IMG/VR virus record: IMGVR_UViG_3300043395_001651
Location: 1 to 27,100 of that record
From: a virus
Direction: 5' to 3' (one strand)
Length of the DNA stretch: 27,100 nt
Positions 13,937 through 22,306 of the stretch are shown one piece after another. The notes beneath the pieces were generated by a model. That model was given only the letters and a program-made list of their open reading frames with translations. It was not told where the DNA came from and searched no databases. Numbering within the stretch: position 1 is the stretch's first letter; every line of letters starts with the position of its first letter. Both the position numbers and the translations under genes were made by a program.

Positions 13937-15357
13937 TGAAGCCCGAGGAAGTGATTGAGTTCGTCAAGGAGGCCAAGTCTGTGGCTCCGAAGACGCAGGC
14001 TGCGATTGACGACCTGACTCGCAAGTTCCAGGCGATTCAGGAGCGGCAGATCGACAACGCGAAGGAGACGGCACCGACCGGTGAGTCCCTGCGGAAGTTC
14101 GTTGGCCAGGACGGCAAGGTGCTGCTCAAGAGCGCCACGGCGACCGAGACCTTCGCTGGCAAGTCGGTCGAGGTGGAGCGCGCAGGTCTGCTGGACGGCA
14201 CCCCCTGCAACGAGTGGCACGCTGACTTCCAGCGACTCAACACCGCCCGCTACTTCGCGCAGCGCATCCTGAAGGGTGGCAAGACCCCGAACCTTGACCG
14301 CGAGCTTCTGAGCATGGCAGCGAAGGCTCCTCGGGAGATTCGCTCGCAGCTCGAGGCGACGATCAAGGCGATCTCGGACACCTCCGGTTCCGGTGCTGAG
14401 TGGATTCCCGACACTTGGTCGCAGAACCTGTACGAGGAATACTACGCTCCTGCCGGTATCGACGCGATGTTCGGCATGGTCGATGTCGCTGGCCCGCTGG
14501 TGGTTCCGAAGATCTCGGACACGATCCGGCCCTACATCCTCGGCCAGATCTCTTCGGACGACCCTGCGAAGTTCACCGCCTCGACCCCTGGCTCCTCGAA
14601 CCAGACCATCGAGGTCGGCGGCCTCGCGGCTCGCGTGATCGTGGATCAGTCCGCAACTGAGGACTCGATCTTCCCGATCCTTCCCGAGATCCAGCGTCGC
14701 CTCGCCCGCGCCCTGCGCGATGGCTATGAGGACGCGATGATCAACGGCTCGCTGACCGCGACCCACGAGGATGCGATCCAGAATTGGAACATCCGCAGCC
14801 GCTGGGGCGCGACCGGCCTGGGTGGGGCTGCTGACCACCGCCGCCAGTTCGACGGCCTGCGCCGGATCGCCATCGCCCGGTCGGCATCGTCCGACATGAG
14901 CGCGTCCCAGACGATCACTGGCGTGATGTCGAGCCTGCTCGGCGCGCTCGGTGAGCGTGGCGCGACCGATGCGGTGATCCTCGTCAGCCCCGAGGTCTTC
15001 TTCAAGAAGTTCCTCACCGACTCCAACGTCCTGACGGTGGACAAGCTCGGGCCGAACGCCACCCTGCTCAATGGGCAGCTCGCGGCGGTCGCTGGTGTTC
15101 CCATTGTCATGACTCGCTGGCTGTCGGCGGACATGAACGCCTCGGGCCTCTTCGACAACGTGACAACCACGAAGTCGGGTGTCCTCGCGGTGTCCCGCGC
15201 CGAGTTCTCGCACTACCAGCGGCGCGCTGCTGCGGTGGAGATCGACAAGGACATCACGATGGGCGCATTCAACCTCGTGGCGACCCTGCGGCGCACCTTC
15301 AAGACCCTCTCGGGTTCCGGCTCGAAGGTCGCGGCCTACGGGTACAACTGGCTGTGA
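13936..15357 (+). CDS. Major capsid protein, HK97 fold
   Basis: This encodes 473 aa from ATG 13936 with CAGGAGG seven bases upstream and a one-base overlap with the protease stop. Residues about 1-60 form a charged helix (EEVIEFVKEAKSVAPKTQAA...), the likely delta/scaffold domain removed by the protease. The rest has capsid-family features: EWIPDTWSQNLYEEYY, a DVAGPLVVPKISDTIRPY E-loop or P-domain region, and a C-terminal FNLVATLRRTFKTLSGSGSKVA. Codons are strongly C- or G-ending, with less of the GAT/GAC context effect seen in the terminase, as expected for a highly expressed gene. Two hairpins follow it. Confidence 0.9.
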   Translation: MKPEEVIEFVKEAKSVAPKTQAAIDDLTRKFQAIQERQIDNAKETAPTGESLRKFVGQDGKVLLKSATATETFAGKSVEVERAGLLDGTPCNEWHADFQRLNTARYFAQRILKGGKTPNLDRELLSMAAKAPREIRSQLEATIKAISDTSGSGAEWIPDTWSQNLYEEYYAPAGIDAMFGMVDVAGPLVVPKISDTIRPYILGQISSDDPAKFTASTPGSSNQTIEVGGLAARVIVDQSATEDSIFPILPEIQRRLARALRDGYEDAMINGSLTATHEDAIQNWNIRSRWGATGLGGAADHRRQFDGLRRIAIARSASSDMSASQTITGVMSSLLGALGERGATDAVILVSPEVFFKKFLTDSNVLTVDKLGPNATLLNGQLAAVAGVPIVMTRWLSADMNASGLFDNVTTTKSGVLAVSRAEFSHYQRRAAAVEIDKDITMGAFNLVATLRRTFKTLSGSGSKVAAYGYNWL

Positions 15358-15369
15358 GCCACACTGATT

Positions 15370-15414
15370 GAGCCTGTCACTCGCTGGCAGGCTCGATCTG
15401 GAAGCCTCGCTTCC
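15370..15414 (+). other. Pair of hairpins after the capsid gene
   Basis: GAGCCTG / CAGGCTC (15370-15394, 11-nt loop) and GGAAGC-CTC-GCTTCC (15400-15414). No T-run follows. They may protect the abundant capsid mRNA or attenuate read-through into the tail genes. Confidence 0.6.
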
Positions 15415-15426
15415 GAAACCAGCGTC

Positions 15427-15444
15427 AACGAAGTCGAATTCGTT
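15427..15444. repeat. Dispersed palindrome, copy 9
   Basis: AACGAAGTCGAATTCGTT, an 18-bp palindrome with one mismatched pair, in the 208-bp gap between the capsid and the next gene. Confidence 0.85.
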
Positions 15445-15500
15445 CACTGAGGATCGGGGCGACCAGATCGGGCCGAAGGTGAGGACAGGCTCAGTCAGAT

Positions 15501-15537
15501 CCCCTTCCACCCTTTCCGCTTCCCCTTCCCTTCTCTC
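15501..15537 (+). other. Polypyrimidine tract
   Basis: Of 37 bases, all but two (a at 15509, g at 15518) are C or T. It lies between palindrome copy 9 and the ribosome site of the next gene and belongs to no gene. Confidence 0.7.
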
Positions 15538-15565
15538 GTAAACCCAAGCAAGTGAGGATTCCAAC

Positions 15566-15946
15566 ATGGATCGCGGCTGTCTCTCCTCGACTCCTGTCTC
15601 CGGTACGGACGCAACCGATACCGCCTACATCGTGAACAACACCGGGTCGAAGATCCGCGTCCTGGGCGTCGTGCTGATGCCCAAGACCTCGGTCGCCACC
15701 CACGCTTCGAACTACATCACAACCAGCGTCAAGAAGGGGAGTGACACCATCGCTTCTCACACGACCAACTCGTCTGGCGGGTCTGCATTGACCGCTGGCA
15801 CGGCGAAGTCGCTGGATCTGACTGGCGCTGGCAAGGTGTTGGAGATCGACAACGGTGGGCTGATCACGGTGGACGTGGCGAAGGCTGGCACCGGGCCTGC
15901 TTACGCCAACCACGTCTCCGTCAACTACGAGCAGATCCGGTCTTGA
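15566..15946 (+). CDS. Small virion protein, probable capsid decoration or head fibre
   Basis: This encodes 126 aa from an ATG with GTGAGG about eight bases upstream. It is rich in Thr, Ser, Gly, Ala and Val with alternating hydrophobic residues, indicating a beta-barrel or sandwich, and has only one Cys and few charged residues. Its position directly after the capsid gene is where many siphoviruses encode a decoration protein or head fibre, and the size fits. No sequence motif proves this. It is preceded by an unusually long non-coding gap (hairpins, palindrome, pyrimidine tract), so its expression may be set separately from the capsid. Confidence 0.65.
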   Translation: MDRGCLSSTPVSGTDATDTAYIVNNTGSKIRVLGVVLMPKTSVATHASNYITTSVKKGSDTIASHTTNSSGGSALTAGTAKSLDLTGAGKVLEIDNGGLITVDVAKAGTGPAYANHVSVNYEQIRS

Positions 15947-16012
15947 TCGATCCTCTCTCCCGTCGCCTGAGCTACAGGCACCGCGCAATCCTATCTCCCT
16001 GGAGACCTCCCC

Positions 16013-16624
16013 TTGGCACTGATCACGACGACCGAAGCGAAGGAAGTCCTTCTGGACGTTCAGGGGGCGACGACCGACGACCTGATCTCGTCATTGATCA
16101 CGACGGTGGGGCGGTTGATTGCGAATTACCTGGGCTACCCGCCAGCAACGGCAGGCGCTCAGGCGACGGCTGAGAGTTCGAGCTACACCCTCTACCTCGA
16201 CGGGCCAGGGGGGCGGGAGCTTTACATTCCCGTCTACCCTGTGACTGCGATTGCTTCGATCTACGACTCAGTGGATCGTCGCTACGCTGCCTCCGACCTT
16301 GTGTCGTCCTCGGACTACACCTTGATCGAGGGGCAGCATGGCTTGGTAGAGCTTGATTGGGACGCTCAGCATGGCGCTTGGTCGACCGCACGCAGGGCGA
16401 TCAAGGTGACTTGCACCGCAGGCTGGTCGACGATCCCAGATCCGATCAAGCAGGCAGCCAAGCTGGCGGTCAAGCATCATCTCCAGCTTCGGAACAAGCT
16501 CGGAAAGACGACCGAGACCCAGGCTGGAGGGAACACCTCCTACGTCGAGCCGACTGAGCTTCCAAAGGAAGCGAAGCTGATGCTCAATCGCTACCGGCTT
16601 CCTACGGTCATGGTTCCGGTATGA
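16013..16624 (+). CDS. Head-tail connector (gp6-like adaptor)
   Basis: I chose TTG 16013, with GGAGA about eight bases upstream; it gives MALITTTEAKEVL, which fits the family start. The 203-aa product begins with a helical pair (TTDDLISSLITTVGRLIANYLGYPP), followed by a beta section with ELYIPVYPVTAIASIYDS and a C-terminal helix (IKQAAKLAVKHHLQLRNK) near a flexible end. This is the layout of HK97 gp6/SPP1 gp15-type adaptors that form a ring under the portal. Its position after the head genes and before the tail completion gene agrees. Its stop overlaps the next ATG (ATGA). Confidence 0.75.
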   Translation: MALITTTEAKEVLLDVQGATTDDLISSLITTVGRLIANYLGYPPATAGAQATAESSSYTLYLDGPGGRELYIPVYPVTAIASIYDSVDRRYAASDLVSSSDYTLIEGQHGLVELDWDAQHGAWSTARRAIKVTCTAGWSTIPDPIKQAAKLAVKHHLQLRNKLGKTTETQAGGNTSYVEPTELPKEAKLMLNRYRLPTVMVPV

Positions 16625-17145
16625 CGCTCACGCTCGACCAATTCAGGGAGAACCTCGAGCAGCTCGCGGACGACTTCAGGGAGCAGATGAAGGAAGCCCT
16701 GAAGCCTGTCGCATTGGCTGCCGAGCTTCGTGCGAGGGCGAACGCCACGAAGGTCTTGAAGCAGCGGTCGGGCGATCTTCGAGACTCGATCCATTCATCG
16801 ATCAAGTCCACGTCTGACGGAGCGGAGATCCTCCTGCGAGCGGACGTGCCTTACGCAAGAATCCATGAGGAGGGGGGGATCATCCGGCCCAAGCGTGGTC
16901 GGTATCTAAAGATCCCCGTGAATGGCACGTCCTACTCGGGCGCAGACCTTCACTTTCAGTCCTCCAAACGTGGCGGTGGTGTCCTGATCTCGTCAGATGG
17001 CCAGATCCGGTACATCCTGAAGGAACAAGTCAAGATTCCGAAGCGGCCCTTCATGGCTCCCGCATTGACTGACGACGGAGAGACGAAGGCTGGGATCGAG
17101 GATGCGGCGGTAGAGCTTCTGACGAATTCGATTTCGTCGACGTAG
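16621..17145 (+). CDS. Tail completion / virion morphogenesis protein (HK97 gp10- or Mu gpG-like)
   Basis: This encodes 174 aa with an ATGA overlap to the connector gene. Family features are an N-terminal helix, ADVPYARIHEEGGIIRPKRGRYLKIPV in the middle (Tyr-Ala-x-Ile-His followed by a basic loop), and the late VKIPKRPFMAPAL, the usual (I/V)PxRPFM signature near the end. Such proteins link connector and tail. The last seven residues, TNSISST, are encoded by palindrome copy 10, which runs across the end of the gene. The same peptide recurs inside the amidase. Confidence 0.75.
   Translation: MTLTLDQFRENLEQLADDFREQMKEALKPVALAAELRARANATKVLKQRSGDLRDSIHSSIKSTSDGAEILLRADVPYARIHEEGGIIRPKRGRYLKIPVNGTSYSGADLHFQSSKRGGGVLISSDGQIRYILKEQVKIPKRPFMAPALTDDGETKAGIEDAAVELLTNSISST
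17122..17137. repeat. Dispersed palindrome, copy 10 (encodes TNSISST at a C-terminus)
   Basis: ACGAATTCGATTTCGT plus CGACG. The whole 21-bp stretch from 17122 to 17142 is identical to 26518-26538. It reads in a different frame from copies 4, 6 and 8. Confidence 0.85.
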
Positions 17146-17153
17146 GAGGGAAG

Positions 17154-17594
17154 ATGGCTACGCCAGAGATCGTAGTGCGGGACGCCGTAAGGGACGCCAT
17201 TGAGGCATCCTCGGGGACGGATCTGACAGATCGCGTCAAAATTGGTCGTCCCTCGAACCTCGGGGAATTCACCCCTCCTGCGGTCTTTGTTGCAATCCGC
17301 TCTGCGGAAGACATCTTTGGAGAGGATCTCGCCGGATACAAGACCGAGCTTCTTCTGGACATCTACGTTTACGCGCCAGCAGATTCTCTCTCCCCAGAAG
17401 ACCGTGAAGCAGCTATAGTCAATTTAGGGTTCCAAGTGAGGAAGGCCGTGAGGAGAATGGGCGATCCAACGGGAGTCACACTCTTCAGCGCACCGCTGTG
17501 CGGCGTAGCCATCGTTCCCGAAGCGACTCAGGGAACAAACCTCTCGGTCATGGTTATGCAAGCCAAGTTTACCTTTTCGAGCGAGGACACCTGA
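17154..17594 (+). CDS. Tail terminator-like protein
   Basis: This encodes 146 aa from an ATG with TAGGAGGG upstream. The composition is alpha/beta: an N-terminal helix (EIVVRDAVRDAIEAS), a strand VFVAIRSAED, KTELLLDIYVYAP, a long helix (REAAIVNLGFQVRKAVRRM), and a final strand TNLSVMVMQAKFTFSS. The order helix, strands, helix, final antiparallel strand and the position between completion and tube genes match lambda gpU/HK97 gp10-neighbour tail terminators. I rely on layout more than on a diagnostic motif. Parts of the gene are AT-richer than its neighbours (17401-17460 is about 50% GC). Confidence 0.65.
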   Translation: MATPEIVVRDAVRDAIEASSGTDLTDRVKIGRPSNLGEFTPPAVFVAIRSAEDIFGEDLAGYKTELLLDIYVYAPADSLSPEDREAAIVNLGFQVRKAVRRMGDPTGVTLFSAPLCGVAIVPEATQGTNLSVMVMQAKFTFSSEDT

Positions 17595-17595
17595 C

Positions 17596-18366
17596 ATGAG
17601 CTGGCTTCGCACCTCAGACGGCTACAAGCCGACCTACCGGACGAGCATCACGATTGACACGACCGCGAGCGCGGCTGCTGCCGATGCTCAGATCCTCATT
17701 CCCGATTCCTTCTCCAACTTCTGGGATGCGATTGACTCGAGCGGCCATGAGCTGCGCGTGACTGCCGCAGACGGCGTGACGATCCTCGACTACCAACTGG
17801 CATCCTTCAACAAGACCACGCGCACCGGGTACATCCAGATTGACAACTTCGCTCCTGCCGAAGCGACGGTCAATCAGGTTTGGCTCTACTACGGCATGAG
17901 CGGCGCACCGGACGACTCGACCGCGTTCGTCTACTCAGCAAGCAAGACTGGCTACATCTACCTCGGCGCACCTGGGCCAGCGACTCCCGCCATTCCTGAG
18001 CGTCCAGGGGACACGGTTCCGAGGGACACGCTCTCAAAGACCTCGGCTGAGGCTCGCTGGTTCTGGTTCGACTTCGGCAACCGCTTGCAGCGCAGGTCGA
18101 CTCCTGGCGACGGGTATGATCTCTGGGAGGAGATCTACTCAGTCTCCTACGACGTGCAGACTGGCGGGGTCTCGGTTCCTGCAATGGTCACGGCGACAAG
18201 CCCGAAGATCATCGCGGGACGCTACGTTCAAGTTCTTGTTTCGGCAGGCTCGAATGGTACTGACTACACGATCATCGTAACGGTCAAGACCCGCCACCCT
18301 CCCGACCTGACAGCACAAACCATCCAGGGACGTGCCGTTCTGCGCGTCCGCGACGTAAAGGAGTGA
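17596..18366 (+). CDS. DUF2341-like virion protein, 256 aa
   Basis: The ATG is one base after the preceding stop, with GCGAGG upstream. Residues about 10-110 resemble the DUF2341 domain as I remember it: YKPTYRTSITIDTT, a paired D(A/S)xxHELRVTAADGVTILDYQ, and the closing NQVWLYYG. This beta domain is usually found in cell-surface or carbohydrate-linked proteins. A Pro/Gly linker follows. The C-terminal part (about 150-256) ends with a beta domain, GTDYTIIVTVKTRHPPDL...GRAVLRVRD, of the type seen in tube and fibre proteins. It lies between the tail terminator and the tube gene, an unusual place for an adhesion domain. It may be a tail-tube decoration. Confidence 0.6.
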   Translation: MSWLRTSDGYKPTYRTSITIDTTASAAAADAQILIPDSFSNFWDAIDSSGHELRVTAADGVTILDYQLASFNKTTRTGYIQIDNFAPAEATVNQVWLYYGMSGAPDDSTAFVYSASKTGYIYLGAPGPATPAIPERPGDTVPRDTLSKTSAEARWFWFDFGNRLQRRSTPGDGYDLWEEIYSVSYDVQTGGVSVPAMVTATSPKIIAGRYVQVLVSAGSNGTDYTIIVTVKTRHPPDLTAQTIQGRAVLRVRDVKE

Positions 18367-18370
18367 AAGC

Positions 18371-19321
18371 ATGGCAACGCAAAAGGGTTACAACACCTCG
18401 GTCTCCTTCGGTGTCGAGGTAACAGCAGGCACGGAAGTGAGCCGCACGGTTCGCAGCCGTGTCTCATCCGTCTCTTTGCGGGCGAGTCGTAATTCGGAGC
18501 GCGTCCCGCACCTCGTACCATCGAGCGGCTCTCGTGTTGCGCGCTCCATGTTCACCTCCTCGGTCGACGTGAACGGCAGCGTTGAGATGCCTGCTGCGTA
18601 TGCAGGCAACGGGCTTGGGCTGCTGCTCGAGGCGGCGCTCGGTTCGGTGGCAACGACGGGATCTGGCCCGTACACCCACACGTTCACCCCCGGAGCAAGC
18701 CTGCTCTCGATGAGCGCTGCTGTCGAGCGTGGCGTAGGGGCCAGCCTGGGCGACGAGGAGTTCTACGGCCTGAAGGTCAACACCTTCGAGCTGTCCGTCT
18801 CCGTTGGCCAGACGATGCAGTGCAAGCTCGACCTGATCGGCATGACCTCTGGTGCGCGTGGGAGTGACTCGCCGCCCGCTCTTGGCACCTACCTCCCGAT
18901 CCTGCACAAGCACGCTGGGCAGCTCAGCTACAACTCTGTTGACTACAAGATTTCGAGCTTCGCGCTCAGGGTCAACAACAGCCTCGCCCGCCTCGACGAG
19001 CTTGGCTCCGAGTACTCCTCCGAGCCTGAGCCGACCGACTTCCAGAGCATCGAGATCGAGTGCGAGCTGGTGGCTCGCTCCGACGCGCTCTACACGGCCC
19101 ACAAGGCGCAGACCGCGAGCGACGCTGTGATCACCTTTACAAACGGGGACGACTCGCTGGAGATCACCGTGTATAACGCAGAGATCACCTCGTATGAAGA
19201 TCCGATCTCCGATCCTGGCGTGATCAAGCAGAAGGTGACATTCACCGGTCTCGGGGATGATACCAATCATGGCTTGAAGGTTGTCCTGATCAATGATAAC
19301 TCTTCCTCAAGGACGGCTTGA
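18371..19321 (+). CDS. Major tail tube protein
   Basis: This encodes 316 aa with an AAAGGAG ribosome site. It begins MATQKGYNTSVSFGVEVTAGTE, the opening strand common to many siphovirus tube proteins. It continues with a beta-rich chain: FTSSVDVNGSVEMPAAYAGNGLGLLLEAALG, then PYTHTFTPG, a pattern of tube proteins where repeating SxDVxGxxxxP and YTHTFTP segments occur. The C-terminal half (about 215-316) is a second similar beta domain and could be an outer decoration. It should polymerise around the tape measure. Position before the chaperone and tape measure genes is as expected. Confidence 0.85.
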   Translation: MATQKGYNTSVSFGVEVTAGTEVSRTVRSRVSSVSLRASRNSERVPHLVPSSGSRVARSMFTSSVDVNGSVEMPAAYAGNGLGLLLEAALGSVATTGSGPYTHTFTPGASLLSMSAAVERGVGASLGDEEFYGLKVNTFELSVSVGQTMQCKLDLIGMTSGARGSDSPPALGTYLPILHKHAGQLSYNSVDYKISSFALRVNNSLARLDELGSEYSSEPEPTDFQSIEIECELVARSDALYTAHKAQTASDAVITFTNGDDSLEITVYNAEITSYEDPISDPGVIKQKVTFTGLGDDTNHGLKVVLINDNSSSRTA

Positions 19322-19344
19322 TCCCGTTCTGAGGAGAGGGACAC

Positions 19345-19881
19345 ATGAGCGCAGCAGACAGGCTTCGTCGGAGTTCGATTCGATCATTCGAGTACCCCGC
19401 TGGATCTGGAGTCAAGTTCTGGCTCCAGCCCATTACGAGTCGCACCCTTCTGGAGGCACACCGGGCGCAGCTCATGGCCTTCCTTCCGCCATCTTCCGAT
19501 GAGCGCGATGAAGCTCTGAGCTATGAGGATCTTCGGGAGAAATCCAAAACCGATCCGAATGCTGCCGCAAAGCTCGAGAAACTCGAGAAGTCGCTGGCCG
19601 CTCAATTCATGAAGGCTGCGACCGATCCAGAGAACATCCGTAAGGCTTGGGAGCATGACGTGGCTTGCCTGCGCGCCTCGGTCGTCGGCCTGAGCGAAGG
19701 GGAAGGCCCGATGGAGGAGATCAGGCTCGTAGAGAAGGACGAGGATGCGGACGCTTCCTGCAAGCCTGAGCTTGTCCCATTCAGCGCAGTCGGCCCCGAG
19801 GCGCTCGGTGCGATCTTGGACGAGATCAAGCGACTCTCGTTCAACGGGGGTGGCCCTGGGGCGGTCGCCCGATTTCGCTGA
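19345..19881 (+). CDS. Tail assembly chaperone (G-like), upstream frame
   Basis: This encodes 178 aa from an ATG with GAGGAGAG upstream, soluble and helix-rich, with FEYPAGSGVKFWLQPITSRTLLEAH near the start. It sits between tube and tape measure, where siphoviruses encode the G and GT chaperones, the latter made by ribosomal frameshift. Near its end the frame reads CGA-TTT-CGC-TGA. The +1 frame is open through this point and continues for 62 codons. A Phe-tRNA on TTT could slip to TTC, matching both positions, to make a 239-aa fusion. The family assignment rests on context and this second frame. Confidence 0.7.
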   Translation: MSAADRLRRSSIRSFEYPAGSGVKFWLQPITSRTLLEAHRAQLMAFLPPSSDERDEALSYEDLREKSKTDPNAAAKLEKLEKSLAAQFMKAATDPENIRKAWEHDVACLRASVVGLSEGEGPMEEIRLVEKDEDADASCKPELVPFSAVGPEALGAILDEIKRLSFNGGGPGAVARFR

Positions 19882-20065
19882 GGATCTCGATACGTCTCAG
19901 GTCGTAGGGGAGATGGCGATGGACTTCGGTGTCCTGCCTCCAGAGATCCTCGCACTCTCTCCCACGGATCTCGGATTGACTATCGTCGCATGGCGAGCGG
20001 CACGTCTCTCAAGGGCAAGGCAAGCAGCCAAGTGCGAAGCGATGCCAGTCTACATCGTGGGCTGA
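19877..20065 (+). CDS. Tail chaperone T-like extension (+1 frame), or separate small ORF from ATG 19919
   Basis: This frame is +1 (or -2) relative to the upstream chaperone. It encodes a coherent segment (AEDLDTSQVVGEMAMDFGVLP..., then LGLTIVAWRAARLSRARQAA) that has no good start at its left end. Two expressions are possible. One is a +1 slip at TTT-C (19873-19876), just before the TGA at 19879. The other is independent initiation at ATG 19919, with AGGGGAG six bases upstream, giving 48 aa. The first would yield the usual G-T fusion that recruits tail tube subunits to the tape measure. Confidence 0.6.
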   Translation, partial: AEDLDTSQVVGEMAMDFGVLPPEILALSPTDLGLTIVAWRAARLSRARQAAKCEAMPVYIVG

Positions 20066-20070
20066 GATGT

Positions 20071-20096
20071 CGGGAACGAAGTCGAATTCGTTCCCG
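20071..20096. repeat. Dispersed palindrome, copy 11 (longest, one mismatch)
   Basis: A 26-bp inverted repeat pairing at 12 of 13 positions, centred on ACGAAGTCGAATTCGT and flanked by CGGGA / TCCCG. It lies in the 102-bp gap between the chaperone and tape measure genes, close to where visual GC skew weakens or changes. Confidence 0.9.
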
Positions 20097-20167
20097 CTTC
20101 TTCTTTCGAGCATGGCCTTCGCAAGCAGATCCGAGTATTTCCCAATGAAGGGAGGCGCTGAAATCCA

Positions 20168-22282
20168 ATGGCAGTCGTAGACATCCTGCTCCGCGTTCGT
20201 GATGCAGCCACGCCTGCCCTGAAGGCTGCTGACAACGCAGCCGCTTCTCTCAACTCGACGCTCGATAGCGCCGACAAGCGATACAAGTCTGCCGCCACCT
20301 CCGTCACTCAGTGGATCGCCCAGCAACGCCAGTCGTTCGATAGGATGAAGGCTTCCCTCGCTGACACAGCAGCCTCCTACCCGAACCTCCAGAAGGCCAT
20401 GTCCTCCCTCTCCGCTGGAACGTCCACAGTGGCAAAAGGAGCAGCAGGAGCCGTCACCGCACTCGCAGGAATGGCAGCTGCGGGAGTAGCCATTGTGGCC
20501 TCGGTTGCAGCCATCGGGGGCGCAGCAGTCGCGGGGCTTGGCGTCGTCGTGGTCATGGCAAAAGAGGCTCAGGGCAGACTCGCAGAGCTTTCCGGCGTCA
20601 AGGAGATCCAGATCGCAGTCTCCCCTGCCTCGCAGGCGGCAATTGACAACGTATCGACTGCCATCGAGTCGATGAAGGCGATCTTTGACGCGCTCGTTGT
20701 CACTATCGCCGCAGACGTCGGCCCAACGATCTCCTACATCGCCAACGTCGTCACAGGGTTCGCCCTCGCTGGCCTCGAGTCGTTCAAGGCATTCGCGGAA
20801 GGCGGAGGTTCCGTCCTCGGGGAGCTGGCCTACTGGCTCGCTAACGGGTTCATTCGGGCGCTCCTCGTCCCAATCAATGCCGTCCAGCTCCTGCTCAAGG
20901 CCATGATCTTGCTCGGAGATGCGGTCGGTGTGCCTGTCGGCGCTCTCAAGGCGGCGGATGAAGGCATCAGTGGCATGATCGATACCGCTGCCAAGTACGT
21001 CGCAAGGCAAGCCGAGGCGGTCTTCGTCACCTCCTCTCTCAAGAAGTCACTTGATGCCGCCGCAGCCTCGGGCGCGAAGTTCAACGCGACAATGGGCAAG
21101 GCCGTAGAGCAACGAGACGCCAAGCCCCCCACGGAAGTCAAGGCACCGACGCAGGCAGAGATTGACTACAAGAATTATGTTGAGGTCTCAAACTCCTTCG
21201 ATAAACTTATGGGGGATGCCGATAAGTTTTTGGACGCATTGTCTGGCCCAGACTTCGCCGGGGCTTGGAGGATTCAGTTTGAGGAGATGGCGAAGGCCGC
21301 AGAAAAAGCATTAGGGTCGGGGCGAGCAGTCCGGGCGGCTCGCGCTGAATTGATAGGGATACTGGGGGTGTCCCGCATCGTAGCATCTGAAGCTGGACAA
21401 CAGATCCAGGCATCTTTTTCTGTAATCTCGTCTTCAAAAGCTGCCCAAGAAATCAAAGATGCATGGGCGGAAATGATCGCAGTCAAAGACACGGTGGCCG
21501 AAAAGATCGGAAGCTCGGGTGCCGTTCGGAAGATTAACGAGATCAAGGAAGCTTGGAAAGAATTGAGCGAAGTGCGGGAGAATCGACGCGCCCGTTTTGC
21601 TGGCATAAGGGAATTGGCAACCAACGCGATCAATAAGGTCGCCTCGCCAGCCTCCATGCTCAGCGCGACTCCGGTCGGCGCAGCCATGAGCATGGTCTCT
21701 GCCGTAGGGAAGGGTGGTGGCCCTATCGCTGAGATCAACACAATGCTGACCGACTTCACGGCAGGGCTGCAGGCGTTTCCTGACGCGATTACGAGTGGGA
21801 TCGAAGTCCTGGTCAAGCAGATCATCCCTGGCCTCGTAGATGCCCTTCCTGGCGCAATCAGGGGCATCGTCGGGGCCGTTGGGGCAGCCATCCCTGAGGT
21901 GATCTCCTCGATCATGAGCATCGTCCTCGACCCGAAGTTCTGGCTCGACATCATCAAGGCGCTCCTTCAGGGGATCGTTGATGGAATCAAGGGAGCCTTC
22001 TCCGTATTCAAGGAGAACAGCCAGGACAGACAGGATCGCCGTGCAATGCGCCGAGAGGAGCGTGGCTTCGCTTCCGGCCTCGACTACGTCGGAAAGACCG
22101 GCATGGCCGTCATTCACGAAGGCGAGCAGATCGTTCGGAACGGTGGCTCCATGAGCCTCGCAGCCAAGCGAAGGGCTGGGTCAGGAGCCATGATCAACAT
22201 CAACGTCGGCGGAGGCATCATCGATACCGCTGGCTTGATGCAGGTCTTGCGGGAAGCCCAGCGCATGGGAGATACCCTCTAA
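20168..22282 (+). CDS. Tail tape measure protein
   Basis: This encodes 704 aa, short for the family, implying a tail of roughly 105 nm if about 0.15 nm per residue applies. ATG 20168 has GGAGG 12 bases upstream. The chain is helix-rich. Hydrophobic membrane-like stretches lie at about 100-135 (AVTALAGMAAAGVAIVASVA...) and 175-270. The C-terminal region carries FASGLDYVGKTGMAVIHEGE, the usual late tape measure motif. Codon use in the part encoded by about 21160-21640 is AT-richer than the rest (21181-21240 is 26/60 GC; 20821-20880 is 37/60), suggesting an imported or recently recombined block. Confidence 0.88.
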   Translation: MAVVDILLRVRDAATPALKAADNAAASLNSTLDSADKRYKSAATSVTQWIAQQRQSFDRMKASLADTAASYPNLQKAMSSLSAGTSTVAKGAAGAVTALAGMAAAGVAIVASVAAIGGAAVAGLGVVVVMAKEAQGRLAELSGVKEIQIAVSPASQAAIDNVSTAIESMKAIFDALVVTIAADVGPTISYIANVVTGFALAGLESFKAFAEGGGSVLGELAYWLANGFIRALLVPINAVQLLLKAMILLGDAVGVPVGALKAADEGISGMIDTAAKYVARQAEAVFVTSSLKKSLDAAAASGAKFNATMGKAVEQRDAKPPTEVKAPTQAEIDYKNYVEVSNSFDKLMGDADKFLDALSGPDFAGAWRIQFEEMAKAAEKALGSGRAVRAARAELIGILGVSRIVASEAGQQIQASFSVISSSKAAQEIKDAWAEMIAVKDTVAEKIGSSGAVRKINEIKEAWKELSEVRENRRARFAGIRELATNAINKVASPASMLSATPVGAAMSMVSAVGKGGGPIAEINTMLTDFTAGLQAFPDAITSGIEVLVKQIIPGLVDALPGAIRGIVGAVGAAIPEVISSIMSIVLDPKFWLDIIKALLQGIVDGIKGAFSVFKENSQDRQDRRAMRREERGFASGLDYVGKTGMAVIHEGEQIVRNGGSMSLAAKRRAGSGAMININVGGGIIDTAGLMQVLREAQRMGDTL

Positions 22283-22306
22283 TGCTCCCCACCCTCGCTC
22301 CCAGGA

